Of a stretch of 36,693 bases of DNA, positions 9,340 to 17,917 are shown piece by piece. Each line of letters opens with the position of its first letter. The first letter of the stretch is position 1. A program made the translations under genes and the position numbers. Under the pieces are notes generated by a model. It was not told where the DNA came from. It was given only the letters and a program-made list of their open reading frames with translations, and did not search any database. The stretch is from Candidatus Saccharimonadota bacterium. Lineage in GTDB: Bacteria > Patescibacteriota > Saccharimonadia > Saccharimonadales > UBA4665. Location: assembly GCA_003153395.1 (NCBI GenBank), contig PLYP01000007.1:1-36693 (forward strand), in the 5' to 3' direction.

Positions 9340-9669
9340 ATGGCAGACGCCAAACCAACTGAAGGCAAACAGAGAATTAGAATCAGGCTTAAGGCCTATG
9401 ATCACAAAGTAATTGATCAGGCTGCTAAGCAAATAATAGATACTGCTTTAAGAACCGGAGCTACACTGGCCGGCCCGATACCTTTGCCTACCAGAAGGAG
9501 CACTTACACAGTCATTAAAAGCCCTCACGTCTTTAAAAAAGGACGCGAGCAATTCGAAATGCGGGTGCATAAACGCTTAATAGACGTTTTTGAACCTACA
9601 CCTAAGACTATAGACAGTCTTATGAACTTGTCACTTCCAGCTGGATGTGACGTTGAAATAAAAATGTAG
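9340..9669 (+). CDS. rpsJ: Small ribosomal subunit protein S10 (uS10)
   Basis: S10 is a 30S head protein that in many bacteria also binds NusB in antitermination. The 109 residues carry the family blocks [13 protein letters not shown] (14-26) and [14 protein letters not shown] (about 45-58), followed by the typical [23 protein letters not shown]. It is first in the S10 gene order but separated from rplC by 181 bases that hold a promoter-like sequence and a leader. It may therefore be transcribed partly apart from the rest. A hairpin precedes its ribosome binding site. Confidence 0.97.
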   Translation: MADAKPTEGKQRIRIRLKAYDHKVIDQAAKQIIDTALRTGATLAGPIPLPTRRSTYTVIKSPHVFKKGREQFEMRVHKRLIDVFEPTPKTIDSLMNLSLPAGCDVEIKM

Positions 9670-9696
9670 CAATACTTTTGTAGAATTTGCAACACA

Positions 9697-9726
9697 TTGA
9701 CAGGTGTAGACTTTACGTGGTACTCT
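9697..9726 (+). promoter_or_regulatory. Probable promoter and leader before rplC
   Basis: TTGACA (9697-9702), a perfect -35 box, lies 18 bases before TACTCT (9721-9726), a poor -10 box helped by an extended TG at 9718-9719. Start would be near 9733, leaving about 118 bases before rplC. That leader has short pairing segments, such as TCTG with CAGA around 9769-9784, and two GCCAG repeats. It could be a ribosomal-protein autoregulatory leader. Confidence 0.45.
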
Positions 9727-9850
9727 GTTATGGTATCTCGTAAAAATTGAACTTGGTGAGCGCCAGTAGGTCTGCCATTAACAGAGGTAGAAACCGCTAA
9801 CCGCCAGGACTTTTAATTTTAACTTTAGAGACAATTAATGAAAGGTAACA

Positions 9851-10462
9851 GTGAAGGCAGTTATTGCTAGAAAACTTGGAATGACTAGTACTATCAGTGA
9901 AGATGGTGCGCTTCAGGCTGTTACTCTCCTTTCTGTTGCTGACCATACAGTAATTTCCCATAAGACTGTCGAAAAAGACGGTTACAACGCGGTTCAGATA
10001 GGAACCGAAACGGCAAAGAAGCTCAGTAAGAGCGTCACCGGACACGTCAAAATGTCAAAGGTTATGCCCAAAATTATTCGTGAATTTAGAACAAATGAAA
10101 TCCCAGAAGATCACAACGTCGGCACCAAATACAGCGCCGACGTTTTTAGTGTAGGAGACGAGGTATCTGCTACCGGTCTTACTAAAGGTAAGGGTTGGGC
10201 AGGAACTATTCGCCGTCACAATTTTCACAGAGGACGTAAAACTCACGGTGGTAGGTCGTATCGTCGACCTGGATCAATCGGATCAATGTACCCTCAGCAT
10301 ATATTCAAAGGAACTAGAATGGCTGGTCGCTTAGGACATGAACAAATTACCGTAAAGGGTCTTAAAGTGGCACTTATAGATGTAGACAACGGTGTGATCG
10401 GTGTTACGGGATCAGTCCCCGGCCCCCGAAAAGGACTTATTGTCATTAAGGCGGCTCAGTAA
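9851..10462 (+). CDS. rplC: Large ribosomal subunit protein L3 (uL3)
   Basis: L3 is an early-assembling 50S protein whose loop reaches toward the peptidyl transferase centre. The 203-residue length is normal. The opening KAVIARKLGMT is diagnostic. The central KGKGWAGTIRRHNFHRG and the PGSIGSMYPQHIFKGTRMAG loop match the family. The start is GTG at 9851, preceded by AAAGGT. An ATG at 9838 is in another frame and would not give the conserved N-terminus. It overlaps rplD by one base. Confidence 0.97.
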   Translation: MKAVIARKLGMTSTISEDGALQAVTLLSVADHTVISHKTVEKDGYNAVQIGTETAKKLSKSVTGHVKMSKVMPKIIREFRTNEIPEDHNVGTKYSADVFSVGDEVSATGLTKGKGWAGTIRRHNFHRGRKTHGGRSYRRPGSIGSMYPQHIFKGTRMAGRLGHEQITVKGLKVALIDVDNGVIGVTGSVPGPRKGLIVIKAAQ

Positions 10463-11106
10463 TGGCAGTTTCTACTTTTACTAAGTCAGGTGCTAAAGCC
10501 ACTACACCTGCCAAGTTGGATAAATCTGTATTTGGTATCGAGATAAAAAATCACGAACTTATTAAGCAGGCATATGTTGCATACCAAGCTGGTGGACGAG
10601 ACAACCTGGCAATTACTAAAACCCGTGGTTTAATCCGTGGTGGTGGTAAAAAGCCATGGGCTCAAAAGGGTACTGGTAGAGCTCGGTTTGGTTCTTCAAG
10701 AAACCCAATATGGCGAGGTGGAGGAATAGTTTTTGGGCCTACTGGCGAAGAAAACTTTATTAAAAGAATTAATATTAAAGCTAAGAGGCAAGCCTTAAGA
10801 CAGAGTCTTTCAATTGCAGCAACTGAAAATAAAGTAAACGTTATTGAAGACTTTGATATCAAATCTGCTAAGACTTCCGAGTTAGTCAAACTACTGACTA
10901 AGTTAAATGCTGGAAGAAATACACTAATTGTAGTTGAGAAGAAAACTCCAGAGTTATTAAGATCTTCTCAAAATCTAAAGAGTGTTGTCATATCAAGCGC
11001 TAAATTCCTAAACGTATATGACATTCTAAATGCTGATCAGCTTATTTTTACTGTAGACGCTCTTAAAGAGACTACTAAATGGCTTAAAGCTGAGGAGAAA
11101 GCGTAA
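10462..11106 (+). CDS. rplD: Large ribosomal subunit protein L4 (uL4)
   Basis: L4 lines the nascent peptide exit tunnel; in E. coli it also represses the S10 operon. The 214 residues include the tunnel loop with KTRGLIRGGGKKPWAQKGTGRAR (roughly residues 53-75) followed by GSSRNPIWRGGGIVFGP. The start overlaps the rplC stop (TAATG), and the stop overlaps rplW in the same way. Whether L4 feeds back on the long rplC leader here is unknown. Confidence 0.97.
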   Translation: MAVSTFTKSGAKATTPAKLDKSVFGIEIKNHELIKQAYVAYQAGGRDNLAITKTRGLIRGGGKKPWAQKGTGRARFGSSRNPIWRGGGIVFGPTGEENFIKRINIKAKRQALRQSLSIAATENKVNVIEDFDIKSAKTSELVKLLTKLNAGRNTLIVVEKKTPELLRSSQNLKSVVISSAKFLNVYDILNADQLIFTVDALKETTKWLKAEEKA

Positions 11107-11534
11107 TGAGTAAAACCATCACCCTTCGTCCTCGACTAAGTGAAAAGACATACAGCTTAAGTGAAAAACATGTCTATGTAGTGGAGATTCCTTCAGACGT
11201 TAATAAGCATTCAGTTGCTCGCGCTGTTGAGGCTCAATTTGAAGTTAAGGTTAAGAATGTAAATATTGTTAACGTTAAAGGTAAAAGCAAAAGAATCATG
11301 AGCCTAAACGGTAAAAGATATATGAATGCCGAAGGAAAAAGAAATGACATTAAGAAAGCTTATATTACTTTAGCTGAAGGATACGGCTTGCCTTTCTTCG
11401 CGGCAGTTGAAGAAGAAGAAAAGAAAGAACAGAAAGTACAGGAAAAGGTTAATAAAGCTGCTGCTAAGCAATCAGAGAAAGAAAACAAGCCCAAGCGTGG
11501 TTTACGAAGACGCAAAAGCGAGGAAGACAAATAA
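11106..11534 (+). CDS. rplW: Large ribosomal subunit protein L23 (uL23), with long charged tail
   Basis: L23 sits at the exit of the peptide tunnel and is the docking site for trigger factor and SRP in bacteria. Residues 1-95 are a normal L23: RPRLSEKTYSL near the start, VEIPSDVNKHSVARAVEAQFEVKVKNVNIVNVKGK in the middle. Residues about 98-142 form an added Glu/Lys/Arg-rich tail absent from E. coli L23, probably disordered or helical and near the tunnel exit. One-base overlaps join it to rplD and rplB. Confidence 0.95.
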   Translation: MSKTITLRPRLSEKTYSLSEKHVYVVEIPSDVNKHSVARAVEAQFEVKVKNVNIVNVKGKSKRIMSLNGKRYMNAEGKRNDIKKAYITLAEGYGLPFFAAVEEEEKKEQKVQEKVNKAAAKQSEKENKPKRGLRRRKSEEDK

Positions 11535-12388
11535 TGGCCATTAAACAATACAAGCCGACTACTCCGGGTAAAAGAGGAATGACAACTCAGGATTTTGCAG
11601 ATATTACTACAAAAAAACCTTTGAGGTCTCTACTTGTTGCTAAAAAGCGTGGTAGTGGACGCAACAATCAAGGACGTATTACCACTAGACACAAGGGCGG
11701 CGGTAGCAAAAAGTTTTACAGAAAAGTTAACTTTAAACTAGCAGCCGGTACGTCGGCAGTTGTAGAGCACATAGAATATGATCCTAACAGGAGCGCACGG
11801 ATAGCCAGAATTAAAGAAAATAACGGTACTTATCACTACATACTTGCAACTCAAGGCATGAAGGTTGGACAGAGCGTTAGTAGTGGCGAAGAATCTACTA
11901 TAGATTCTGGTAACCGCCTAGCCCTTAAAGATATTCCTATTGGCAGTACTATTCACGCAATTGAAATGAAAGTAAACGGTGGCGCACAAATTGCCAGGAG
12001 CGCCGGAAACAGTGCTCAGCTTATGGGGATAGACAACGCCTACGCCCAAGTAAGATTACCTAGCGGCGAAGTTCGTTTAATAAGTGAACAATGTATGGCT
12101 TCAATAGGAGTCGTTGGTAATGAACAGCACCAGAACATTAAATACGGTAAGGCCGGACGAAGTAGACATCGCGGCATAAGACCATCTGTTAGAGGTGTAG
12201 TTATGAACGCTGTTGATCACCCGCACGGTGGTGGTGATGGCGGACGCCACGGTATTGGTGGTGGTAAGAATCATGGTTCCGCTCCGAAGACTCCGTGGGG
12301 ACAAAAGACCCTGGGATATAAGACGAGACGTCGCAAGAGTACCACGCAGTTTATTTTAAGAAGCCGACATGAGGCGAAAAGGAGATAG
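11534..12388 (+). CDS. rplB: Large ribosomal subunit protein L2 (uL2)
   Basis: L2 is one of the most conserved 50S proteins and is needed for subunit joining and peptidyl transferase activity. The 284 residues include KKPLRSLL, the RNA-binding GRNNQGRITTRHKGGG (about 43-58) and the C-terminal DHPHGGGDGG segment with its important His, then TPWGQKTLGYKTRRRK. The glycine-rich loop after HPHGGG is a few residues different from the usual HPHGGGEGR. The last codons contain the AAGGAG site of the small unknown gene that follows. Confidence 0.97.
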   Translation: MAIKQYKPTTPGKRGMTTQDFADITTKKPLRSLLVAKKRGSGRNNQGRITTRHKGGGSKKFYRKVNFKLAAGTSAVVEHIEYDPNRSARIARIKENNGTYHYILATQGMKVGQSVSSGEESTIDSGNRLALKDIPIGSTIHAIEMKVNGGAQIARSAGNSAQLMGIDNAYAQVRLPSGEVRLISEQCMASIGVVGNEQHQNIKYGKAGRSRHRGIRPSVRGVVMNAVDHPHGGGDGGRHGIGGGKNHGSAPKTPWGQKTLGYKTRRRKSTTQFILRSRHEAKRR

Positions 12389-12389
12389 C

Positions 12390-12707
12390 ATGATTCAATC
12401 TGATAGATTAGCATTTGATAAAATTACAGCTCGCTTTGACGCAGAAGCTATGGGCTGGGTTGATCTTGGTTTCTCAGAAGTTGAACAGCAAGATCCTCTA
12501 GTTGATGTACCTCATTCCGTAATTGAGGAAGTAGCTATAAGGCTAGATGCTATATCACCTGAAACTAAAGCGAGATTTGAAGCGGCGCACCGCGAAGTAG
12601 AACTAACTGTAGGTGCTTATACTGCCATAAACGCGCGACGAGAAGAAGAAAGGTCTGAAGATTTTCTTGCATATGCTCTTAGCACATCACATGGAGGTAG
12701 CATCTAA
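12390..12707 (+). CDS. Unknown protein encoded inside the S10 operon, between rplB and rpsS
   Basis: A 105-residue protein I do not recognise. It occupies a position where nearly all bacteria have rpsS directly after rplB. The start is taken as ATG 12390, because AAGGAG in the last rplB codons lies at ideal distance. An upstream in-frame ATG at 12369 would add seven residues inside rplB. The stop overlaps the rpsS start by one base (TAATG), like the ribosomal genes around it, so it looks translated and coupled. The protein is acidic and predicted mostly helical, with no Cys, no signal peptide and no membrane segment. Residues about 35-85 ([16 protein letters not shown] onward) could form a helical bundle. 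A ribosome-associated or assembly role is only a guess from position. Confidence 0.85.
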   Translation: MIQSDRLAFDKITARFDAEAMGWVDLGFSEVEQQDPLVDVPHSVIEEVAIRLDAISPETKARFEAAHREVELTVGAYTAINARREEERSEDFLAYALSTSHGGSI

Positions 12708-12982
12708 TGAGCCGTTCACTTAAAAAAGGTCCATTTGTAGACTTTAAATTAGCCAAGAAAGTTGATGCTCTTGGAGACAACGACCGAACCATCATTAAAA
12801 CTTGGGCAAGATCTAGTACTATTCCACCAGAGTTTGTAGGCCGAACTATAGCTGTACATAACGGCAAAGTTCATGTACCGGTTTTTATCAGTGAAAATAT
12901 GGTTGGTCACAAGCTTGGTGAATTTGCACCAACTAGAAAATTCCGTTCACACGGTGGTAAATTAGCAAAGAATCAAGGATAA
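12707..12982 (+). CDS. rpsS: Small ribosomal subunit protein S19 (uS19)
   Basis: S19 lies in the 30S head and contacts the A-site finger of 23S rRNA. The 91 residues begin [12 protein letters not shown], which is diagnostic, and include [23 protein letters not shown] and [17 protein letters not shown]. Its start is overlapped by the stop of the unknown gene, so in this genome S19 translation probably depends on that gene rather than directly on rplB. Confidence 0.98.
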   Translation: MSRSLKKGPFVDFKLAKKVDALGDNDRTIIKTWARSSTIPPEFVGRTIAVHNGKVHVPVFISENMVGHKLGEFAPTRKFRSHGGKLAKNQG

Positions 12983-12991
12983 GGAAAGAAT

Positions 12992-13396
12992 ATGGCAGTA
13001 AAAGCAATCGCTAAAGGAGTAAGAATAAGCCCACGAAAAGTAGCCGTGGTAGCTGCTCTTGTGCGCAACCGAAGTGTTGAAGATGCTATGACAATTCTTG
13101 ACCATACGCCACGGCGAAGCGCTATAGCTGTAAGAAAAGTTATTAATAGCGCTAAAGCTAACGCTGAGCATAATCACAATTACAAACCTGCAACACTACA
13201 TATTACTGAAATTTCTGTATCTCCGGGACCAAGAATTAAAAGATACCGCCCCGCAGCCCGAGGCCGAGCCTTGCCATTCCAGAGAAAATCATCCCACATT
13301 AGAGTAGTTGTTGACGGAGAACAGCGAGAAGCTAAGAAGCCAGCCGCAGTCAAAGAAGAAGTTAAAGAAGTAAAAGAAATTAAGGAGACTAAATAA
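12992..13396 (+). CDS. rplV: Large ribosomal subunit protein L22 (uL22)
   Basis: L22 contributes a long hairpin to the wall of the peptide exit tunnel. Family features are RISPRKVAVVAALVRNRSVEDA at residues 10-31, then SAKANAEHNHN, and the hairpin with GPRIKRYRPAARGRA near residues 78-92. The last 20 or so residues are a Lys/Glu repeat tail (KEEVKEVKEIKETK) beyond the E. coli end. AAGGAAAG precedes the ATG. It overlaps rpsC by one base. Confidence 0.97.
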   Translation: MAVKAIAKGVRISPRKVAVVAALVRNRSVEDAMTILDHTPRRSAIAVRKVINSAKANAEHNHNYKPATLHITEISVSPGPRIKRYRPAARGRALPFQRKSSHIRVVVDGEQREAKKPAAVKEEVKEVKEIKETK

Positions 13397-14025
13397 TGGG
13401 ACAAAAAGTAAACCCAATTAGCATGCGTCTCCAAGTAAATAAGGATTGGCGCAGTAAATGGTTCGCAGACAAGCGAGATTACGCTAAATTTCTTAAAGAC
13501 GATCTTACGACAAGAAAACTAATATCTACAAAACTTGGAAGCCGTGCAGCTATCAATAAAGTAGAGATTACTCGTACACCTAATTTAGTAACAGTTACTA
13601 TTTCTACTGCTAAAGCCGGTGTTGTTATTGGTAGGGGCGGAACGGGTGCTACCGAACTTAAACAGCAAATTGAGAACATCTATAAAATTCCAGTAAGAGT
13701 AAATATTGAAGAAGTTAAAAAGCCCGATTTGTTTGCAAAACTAGTCGCTGAAAATATAGCTCATCAATTGGAGAGAAGAATTAGCTTTAGACGCGCCACA
13801 AAATCTTCAGCCGCCGCAGTAATGCGCGCTGGCGCTAAGGGAGTAAGAATAGAGGTTGCGGGACGGCTTAATGGAGCAGAAATGTCCAGGCGTGAAAAAG
13901 AAGTTGCTGGTTCAGTACCGCTTCATACTATCCGCGCGGATATTGACTACGCTCAAGTTGCAGCCCACACAGTTGCTGGAATTATTGGCGTAAAAGTTTG
14001 GATTTATAAGGGAGAGGTTCAGTAA
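13396..14025 (+). CDS. rpsC: Small ribosomal subunit protein S3 (uS3)
   Basis: S3 guards the mRNA entry channel of the 30S subunit and takes part in mRNA unwinding. The 209 residues start with [12 protein letters not shown] and contain the KH domain [19 protein letters not shown] at roughly 74-92, then the C-terminal domain with [22 protein letters not shown]. It lacks the long C-terminal extension of some bacteria. It is joined to rplV by a TAATG overlap and followed by rplP after one base. Confidence 0.97.
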   Translation: MGQKVNPISMRLQVNKDWRSKWFADKRDYAKFLKDDLTTRKLISTKLGSRAAINKVEITRTPNLVTVTISTAKAGVVIGRGGTGATELKQQIENIYKIPVRVNIEEVKKPDLFAKLVAENIAHQLERRISFRRATKSSAAAVMRAGAKGVRIEVAGRLNGAEMSRREKEVAGSVPLHTIRADIDYAQVAAHTVAGIIGVKVWIYKGEVQ

Positions 14026-14026
14026 A

Positions 14027-14440
14027 ATGTTACTTCCTAAAAGACAAAAGTATCGAAAGGTCAGAAAAGGCCGAGTTCGAGGCGTCGCTACTTCAGGTAA
14101 TTACATAGCATTTGGTGAATTTGCTCTTCAGGCCCAAGGTCAAGACAGAATTACTTCCAGGCAAATTGAAGCTGCCAGACAAGCCATGACAAGGTACATT
14201 AAAAGAGGTGGTAAAATATGGATTCGCATATTCCCTCATACTCCAGTAACCCGAAAGCCTCAAGACGTAAAAATGGGTAGCGGTAAAGGTAATCCAGAAT
14301 TTTTCGTTGCTAAAGTACGACCCGGAACTATACTTTTTGAAATGCAGGGAGTCAGCGAAGAAACTGCTAGAGAAGCTATGCGACTTGCGGCACACAAATT
14401 GCCCGTAAAGACTAAGTTTCTAGTTAGGGAGGAAGCTTAA
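14027..14440 (+). CDS. rplP: Large ribosomal subunit protein L16 (uL16)
   Basis: L16 helps place the A-site tRNA and completes the 50S functional core. The 137 residues begin [11 protein letters not shown] and carry [32 protein letters not shown] and [13 protein letters not shown]. The position equal to the hydroxylated Arg81 of E. coli (VRMGKGKG) is Lys here (VKMGSGKG). The start lies one base after the rpsC stop and is preceded by GGGAGAGG. Confidence 0.97.
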   Translation: MLLPKRQKYRKVRKGRVRGVATSGNYIAFGEFALQAQGQDRITSRQIEAARQAMTRYIKRGGKIWIRIFPHTPVTRKPQDVKMGSGKGNPEFFVAKVRPGTILFEMQGVSEETAREAMRLAAHKLPVKTKFLVREEA

Positions 14441-14444
14441 ACTC

Positions 14445-14645
14445 ATGAAAGTTATTGAAATAAGAAAATTAAGCACTGCCGAACTTACAGTTGAGAGTAC
14501 TAAATTACGTGAGGAAATAACTGAGCTAAAAAGACGTTTGTACTTGGGCGAATTAGACAATGTTCGAGTAATTAGGAACAAGCGTAAAGATTTAGCACGA
14601 ATGATGACCGTCCTCAGTGACGCACTTATAAAGGAGGCCAAGTAA
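14445..14645 (+). CDS. rpmC: Large ribosomal subunit protein L29 (uL29)
   Basis: A small two-helix 50S protein near the tunnel exit, next to L23. The 66 residues match the family: STAELTVESTKLREEITELKRRLYLGELDNVRVIRNKRKDLARMMTVL. The Leu/Arg pattern of the final helix is typical. It has a GGGAGG site five bases after rplP, and its stop overlaps the rpsQ start by one base. Confidence 0.95.
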   Translation: MKVIEIRKLSTAELTVESTKLREEITELKRRLYLGELDNVRVIRNKRKDLARMMTVLSDALIKEAK

Positions 14646-15013
14646 TGGCTAGGACAATTGTAGGAGTTGTAACTTCGAATAAAACTGATAAAACCATTGT
14701 GATTACGGCACATACTCGTAAGACGCATCCTTTATATAGGAAGCAATATACTGTTACGACCAAATTTATAGCTCATGATGAGAAGAATGAAGCCGAAATT
14801 GGAGATAAAGTAACCATCGTAGAATGCAGACCTATTAGTAAAAGAAAGCATTTCACGCTTCAAGAAATTAATGAAAAGCCAGTACTAAGAGCTGACAAAC
14901 TGGCAGCAGTTAAAACTGAAGACAGCGGCAAAAAGGACTCTAAGAGCAAGGCTAAAGAAGAAGTCGAAGATGTCGAAAAAGATAAGAAAGATAAGAAGGA
15001 GTCTAGTAAATGA
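14645..15013 (+). CDS. rpsQ: Small ribosomal subunit protein S17 (uS17), with charged tail
   Basis: S17 binds 16S rRNA helices 7 and 11 early in 30S assembly. Residues 1-82 form the normal OB-fold protein: [19 protein letters not shown] at the start, [17 protein letters not shown] and [18 protein letters not shown]. About 40 extra residues follow, rich in Lys, Glu, Asp and Ser with no hydrophobic core, so probably disordered. It ends in TGA within an ATGA overlap with rplN. Confidence 0.96.
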   Translation: MARTIVGVVTSNKTDKTIVITAHTRKTHPLYRKQYTVTTKFIAHDEKNEAEIGDKVTIVECRPISKRKHFTLQEINEKPVLRADKLAAVKTEDSGKKDSKSKAKEEVEDVEKDKKDKKESSK

Positions 15014-15378
15014 TTCAGCAAGAATCTAGATTACTAGTTACAGATAACAGCGGCGCTAAGGAAATCCTTTGCATTAGGGTTCTTGGTGGCTCAAGAAGGC
15101 GCTACGCCAATGTTGGTGACATAATTGTAGCAACCGTTAAAGATGCTACACCTAACGGAACCGTTAAGAAGAAAACCATAGTCAGAGCGGTAGTGGTTAG
15201 AACCAGAAACCAAATTAGACGTAAAGACGGCTCAACTATTAAGTTTGATGACAATGCGGCGGTAATAATAGACGAAGCCAAGCAACCTAGAGGCACGCGT
15301 ATATTTGGCCCAGTACCAAGAGAATTACGTGATCAAGGCTATGCCAGAATAGTTTCGCTTGCTCCGGAGGTACTCTAA
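15010..15378 (+). CDS. rplN: Large ribosomal subunit protein L14 (uL14)
   Basis: L14 lies on the 50S interface and is the anchor of the silencing factor RsfS. The 122-residue length is standard. [18 protein letters not shown] at the start, the [21 protein letters not shown] block and the C-terminal [29 protein letters not shown] are textbook. The ATG overlaps the rpsQ TGA by four bases. Confidence 0.98.
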   Translation: MIQQESRLLVTDNSGAKEILCIRVLGGSRRRYANVGDIIVATVKDATPNGTVKKKTIVRAVVVRTRNQIRRKDGSTIKFDDNAAVIIDEAKQPRGTRIFGPVPRELRDQGYARIVSLAPEVL

Positions 15379-15702
15379 ATGACTTACAAGATTAGACTAA
15401 AAAAAGGCGATCTTGTAATGGTCCGTGCTGGAAAGTACAAAGGCAAGACCGGTAAGATAATTGCTACCCATCCTAGTGCTAACAAGGTTACAGTTGAAGG
15501 TATTAACATTGCCAAGAAGCATGTTAAGCCCAATAATGCACATCCTCAAGGGGCAATTGTAGAGTTAACAAAGCCTATCTGGGTTAGTAAAGTCGGAATA
15601 GTTGAAACTACTACTAAAAAACCAAGCAAGATTGGTTACAAAGTAGATAAAGATGGCAATAAAGTAAGAATATTTAAATCAAGCGGAAAGGAGATAAAGT
15701 AA
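15379..15702 (+). CDS. rplX: Large ribosomal subunit protein L24 (uL24)
   Basis: L24 is an assembly-initiating 50S protein. The KOW motif KGDLVMVRAGKYKGKTGKI spans residues 9-27. VEGINIAKKHVKPN and the C-terminal PSKIGYKVDKDGNKVRIFKSSGKEI match the family. The length of 107 residues is standard. It starts directly after the rplN stop and overlaps rplE by one base. Confidence 0.97.
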   Translation: MTYKIRLKKGDLVMVRAGKYKGKTGKIIATHPSANKVTVEGINIAKKHVKPNNAHPQGAIVELTKPIWVSKVGIVETTTKKPSKIGYKVDKDGNKVRIFKSSGKEIK

Positions 15703-16310
15703 TGGCTGCAACTACAGGCAAGAAGACTGCACCTAAAGCTAGTAAAGCTATTATTTATCGTCCTCGGCTTAGAGTTAATTACGACAGCACTATTGTTAAG
15801 GAGCTACTTGCCGAACTGGATCTTAAAAATCCACATCAGGTACCAAAACTAGAAAAGATTGTTATTAATATCGGCCTAGGTAGAGCTAAAGACGATAAGA
15901 AAATGATGGAAGCCGCAACTAATACTATCCGTAAAGTTACCGGTCAGCAGCCAATTCAAACCGCTGCTAAGAATTCTATCGCTGGCTTTAAACTACGCGA
16001 AGGCAACAAGATAGGCCTTAAAGTTACGCTCCGTGGTGACAAAATGTACGAGTTTTTGGATCGTCTTATTACTTTAGTAATTCCCCAACTTAGAGATTTT
16101 CACGGTGTAAGTAATCGAGCTTTTGACAGGCAAGGCAACTATAGCTTAGGGCTGCAAGATCAATCAGTCTTTCCTGATCTAACGTTTGAGGAAACATCTA
16201 AATCCCATGGTATGCAAATAGTAATCGTAATTAATGGTAAAGATAAGGTTCATTCTAAAGCTCTATTACAGAAGTTTGGAATGCCATTTGAGAAGGAGGA
16301 TAAGGAATAG
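15702..16310 (+). CDS. rplE: Large ribosomal subunit protein L5 (uL5)
   Basis: L5 binds 5S rRNA in the central protuberance. It has 202 residues; E. coli L5 has 179. The extra length is an N-terminal Lys/Thr/Ala-rich extension of about 17 residues. Family blocks are [16 protein letters not shown] (about 47-62), [21 protein letters not shown] and the C-terminal [18 protein letters not shown] with ISYDKI-like ending. The ATG overlaps the rplX stop by one base, which supports the extended start. Confidence 0.96.
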   Translation: MAATTGKKTAPKASKAIIYRPRLRVNYDSTIVKELLAELDLKNPHQVPKLEKIVINIGLGRAKDDKKMMEAATNTIRKVTGQQPIQTAAKNSIAGFKLREGNKIGLKVTLRGDKMYEFLDRLITLVIPQLRDFHGVSNRAFDRQGNYSLGLQDQSVFPDLTFEETSKSHGMQIVIVINGKDKVHSKALLQKFGMPFEKEDKE

Positions 16311-16311
16311 T

Positions 16312-16581
16312 ATGGCTAAAACTTCAATTGTGGCACGAGATGCCAAAAGACTAAGAATGATAGAGCAGTACAGTGCAAAGCGAGCTGAGCTTAAGAAGCT
16401 TGGAGACCTGGAAGGATTAGCTAAGCTACCTCGTAACAGCAGCCCCACTCGTCGGACTAACAGATGTTTAGAAACTGGACGTTCACGCGGATACATGCGC
16501 CAGTTTGGACTGAGTAGAATTAGTTTTAGAGAACATGCCAGCAAGGGTGAAATTCCTGGCGTAACGAAAGCGAGTTGGTAA
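16312..16581 (+). CDS. rpsN: Small ribosomal subunit protein S14 (uS14), zinc-free long form
   Basis: S14 is a late-assembling 30S head protein. The start is ATG 16312, one base after the rplE stop, with AGGAGGA nearby inside rplE. A longer in-frame opening that begins inside rplE would not give the family N-terminus [13 protein letters not shown]. The 89 residues match the long, E. coli-like form, with [30 protein letters not shown]. It has only one Cys and lacks the CxxC...CxxC zinc motif of the short form. Confidence 0.96.
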   Translation: MAKTSIVARDAKRLRMIEQYSAKRAELKKLGDLEGLAKLPRNSSPTRRTNRCLETGRSRGYMRQFGLSRISFREHASKGEIPGVTKASW

Positions 16582-16590
16582 GAGGAGAAT

Positions 16591-16992
16591 ATGAGTACAA
16601 CTACTACAGATCCAATCGCAGATATGTTAACACGAATACGTAATGCTATTTTAGTGCGAAAAAACGAGATTAGCTTACCTCATTCCGCAATAAAAGAGTC
16701 GGTTGCCCGATTACTAAAAGAAACTAATTTTATTGATGATGTATCTGTTGAAAAAGCTGATATTGGAAAAAAGCTAAAGCTGACCATTTACTCCAATACT
16801 TCCAACCCTCGGATTAAAGAGATTGTTAGGCTGTCTAAGCCAGGACGAAGATATTACGTTAACTCCAAAGAGATTCCTGTGGTAATGCGCGGGCGAGGCA
16901 TAGTCATTCTATCGACATCAAAGGGTCTGATGACTGGTGGAAAAGCCAAAACCGAGCACATCGGCGGCGAATTAATTTGTAAGGTTTATTAA
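16591..16992 (+). CDS. rpsH: Small ribosomal subunit protein S8 (uS8)
   Basis: S8 organises the 16S rRNA central domain; in E. coli it represses the spc operon through the L5 region. The 133 residues include DPIADMLTRIRNA at 7-19, SLPHSAIKESVARLLKE, and the C-terminal GRGIVILSTSKGLMT. There a few extra residues (KAKTEH) are inserted before the final GGELICKVY. AGAGGAG precedes the ATG. Confidence 0.97.
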   Translation: MSTTTTDPIADMLTRIRNAILVRKNEISLPHSAIKESVARLLKETNFIDDVSVEKADIGKKLKLTIYSNTSNPRIKEIVRLSKPGRRYYVNSKEIPVVMRGRGIVILSTSKGLMTGGKAKTEHIGGELICKVY

Positions 16993-17012
16993 AGGAATTA
17001 AGGAATAAGAAT

Positions 17013-17552
17013 ATGAGTCGAGTAGGAAAACTGCCGATAGAACTGCCAAGCGGTGTGACAATTACTGCCACTGACTCAGATATTACAGTGTCAGGTTCTA
17101 AAGGTACTCTTAAGCAATCAGCGCTAGAAGGTATAACTGTTAAGCAAGAAGAGAACCAGATAATAGTTACAAGAATTAATGATGAACCGGAATTTAGAGC
17201 AAAGCACGGTTTAATCAGAGCGCTTATCAATAATATGGTGCTCGGTGTTACTCAGGGCTTTTCCAAGAAGCTAGAAATAAACGGAGTTGGTTATCGAGTA
17301 GCTCAGCAAGGCCAGGATTTAAAGCTAAATCTGGGTTTTTCTCATGATGTTATATATAAGGTTCCAGCTGGTATTACTACTGTCGTCGAGCAAAATACAA
17401 TTACTGTCAGCGGAATAGATAAACAGCAGGTAGGACAAGTGGCTGCTGAGATCAGGTCTTTAAAGAAACCAGAACCTTATAAGGGCAAAGGAATTAAGTA
17501 TTCAGACGAGCGAATTTTACGTAAGAGCGGTAAGAGCGGTAAGGAAAAATAA
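17013..17552 (+). CDS. rplF: Large ribosomal subunit protein L6 (uL6)
   Basis: L6 lies near the sarcin-ricin loop and factor binding site. The 179-residue length is typical. It begins MSRVGKLPIELPSGV, carries GVTQGFSKKLEINGVGYRV in the middle and ends with the diagnostic KPEPYKGKGIKYSDE, followed by RILRKSGKSGK. AAGGAATAAG precedes the start. Confidence 0.98.
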   Translation: MSRVGKLPIELPSGVTITATDSDITVSGSKGTLKQSALEGITVKQEENQIIVTRINDEPEFRAKHGLIRALINNMVLGVTQGFSKKLEINGVGYRVAQQGQDLKLNLGFSHDVIYKVPAGITTVVEQNTITVSGIDKQQVGQVAAEIRSLKKPEPYKGKGIKYSDERILRKSGKSGKEK

Positions 17553-17555
17553 TCT

Positions 17556-17915
17556 ATGAGTAAGCAATTAATCCACAAATTAGAAAATAAAAATCGCCGT
17601 CGAGGAAGAATTCGCTCTGTTGTTAATGGCACCACTAAACGGCCTAGATTAAGCGTACATGTAAGCAATTTACACATTACTGCTCAGGTTATTGATGATG
17701 AAAAGAAACAGACGATCTGCCACGTTACGACAATAGGCCAGAAGACGCTCAAAGGAACCATGACTGAAAAAGCTCAGTGGGTAGGCAGCGAAATTGCTAA
17801 ACAAGCTAAAGCAAAAAAAATAAAGAAGATTGTCTTTGATAGAGGTGGTAAGCTTTATCATGGACGTGTTGCCGCACTTGCTGATGCAGCTCGTAAAGAA
17901 GGATTGGAGTTTTAA
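17556..17915 (+). CDS. rplR: Large ribosomal subunit protein L18 (uL18)
   Basis: L18 binds 5S rRNA together with L5. The 119 residues show RPRLSVHVSNLHITAQVIDD (about 29-48) and the C-terminal KIVFDRGGKLYHGRVAALADAARKEGLEF typical of the family. It follows rplF by three bases and precedes rpsE by two. Confidence 0.97.
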   Translation: MSKQLIHKLENKNRRRGRIRSVVNGTTKRPRLSVHVSNLHITAQVIDDEKKQTICHVTTIGQKTLKGTMTEKAQWVGSEIAKQAKAKKIKKIVFDRGGKLYHGRVAALADAARKEGLEF

Positions 17916-17917
17916 TT

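Noticed and set aside
12369-12389. Upstream in-frame start for the gene between rplB and rpsS
   Set aside because: It would lie inside rplB without a ribosome site, while ATG 12390 has AAGGAG at correct spacing.
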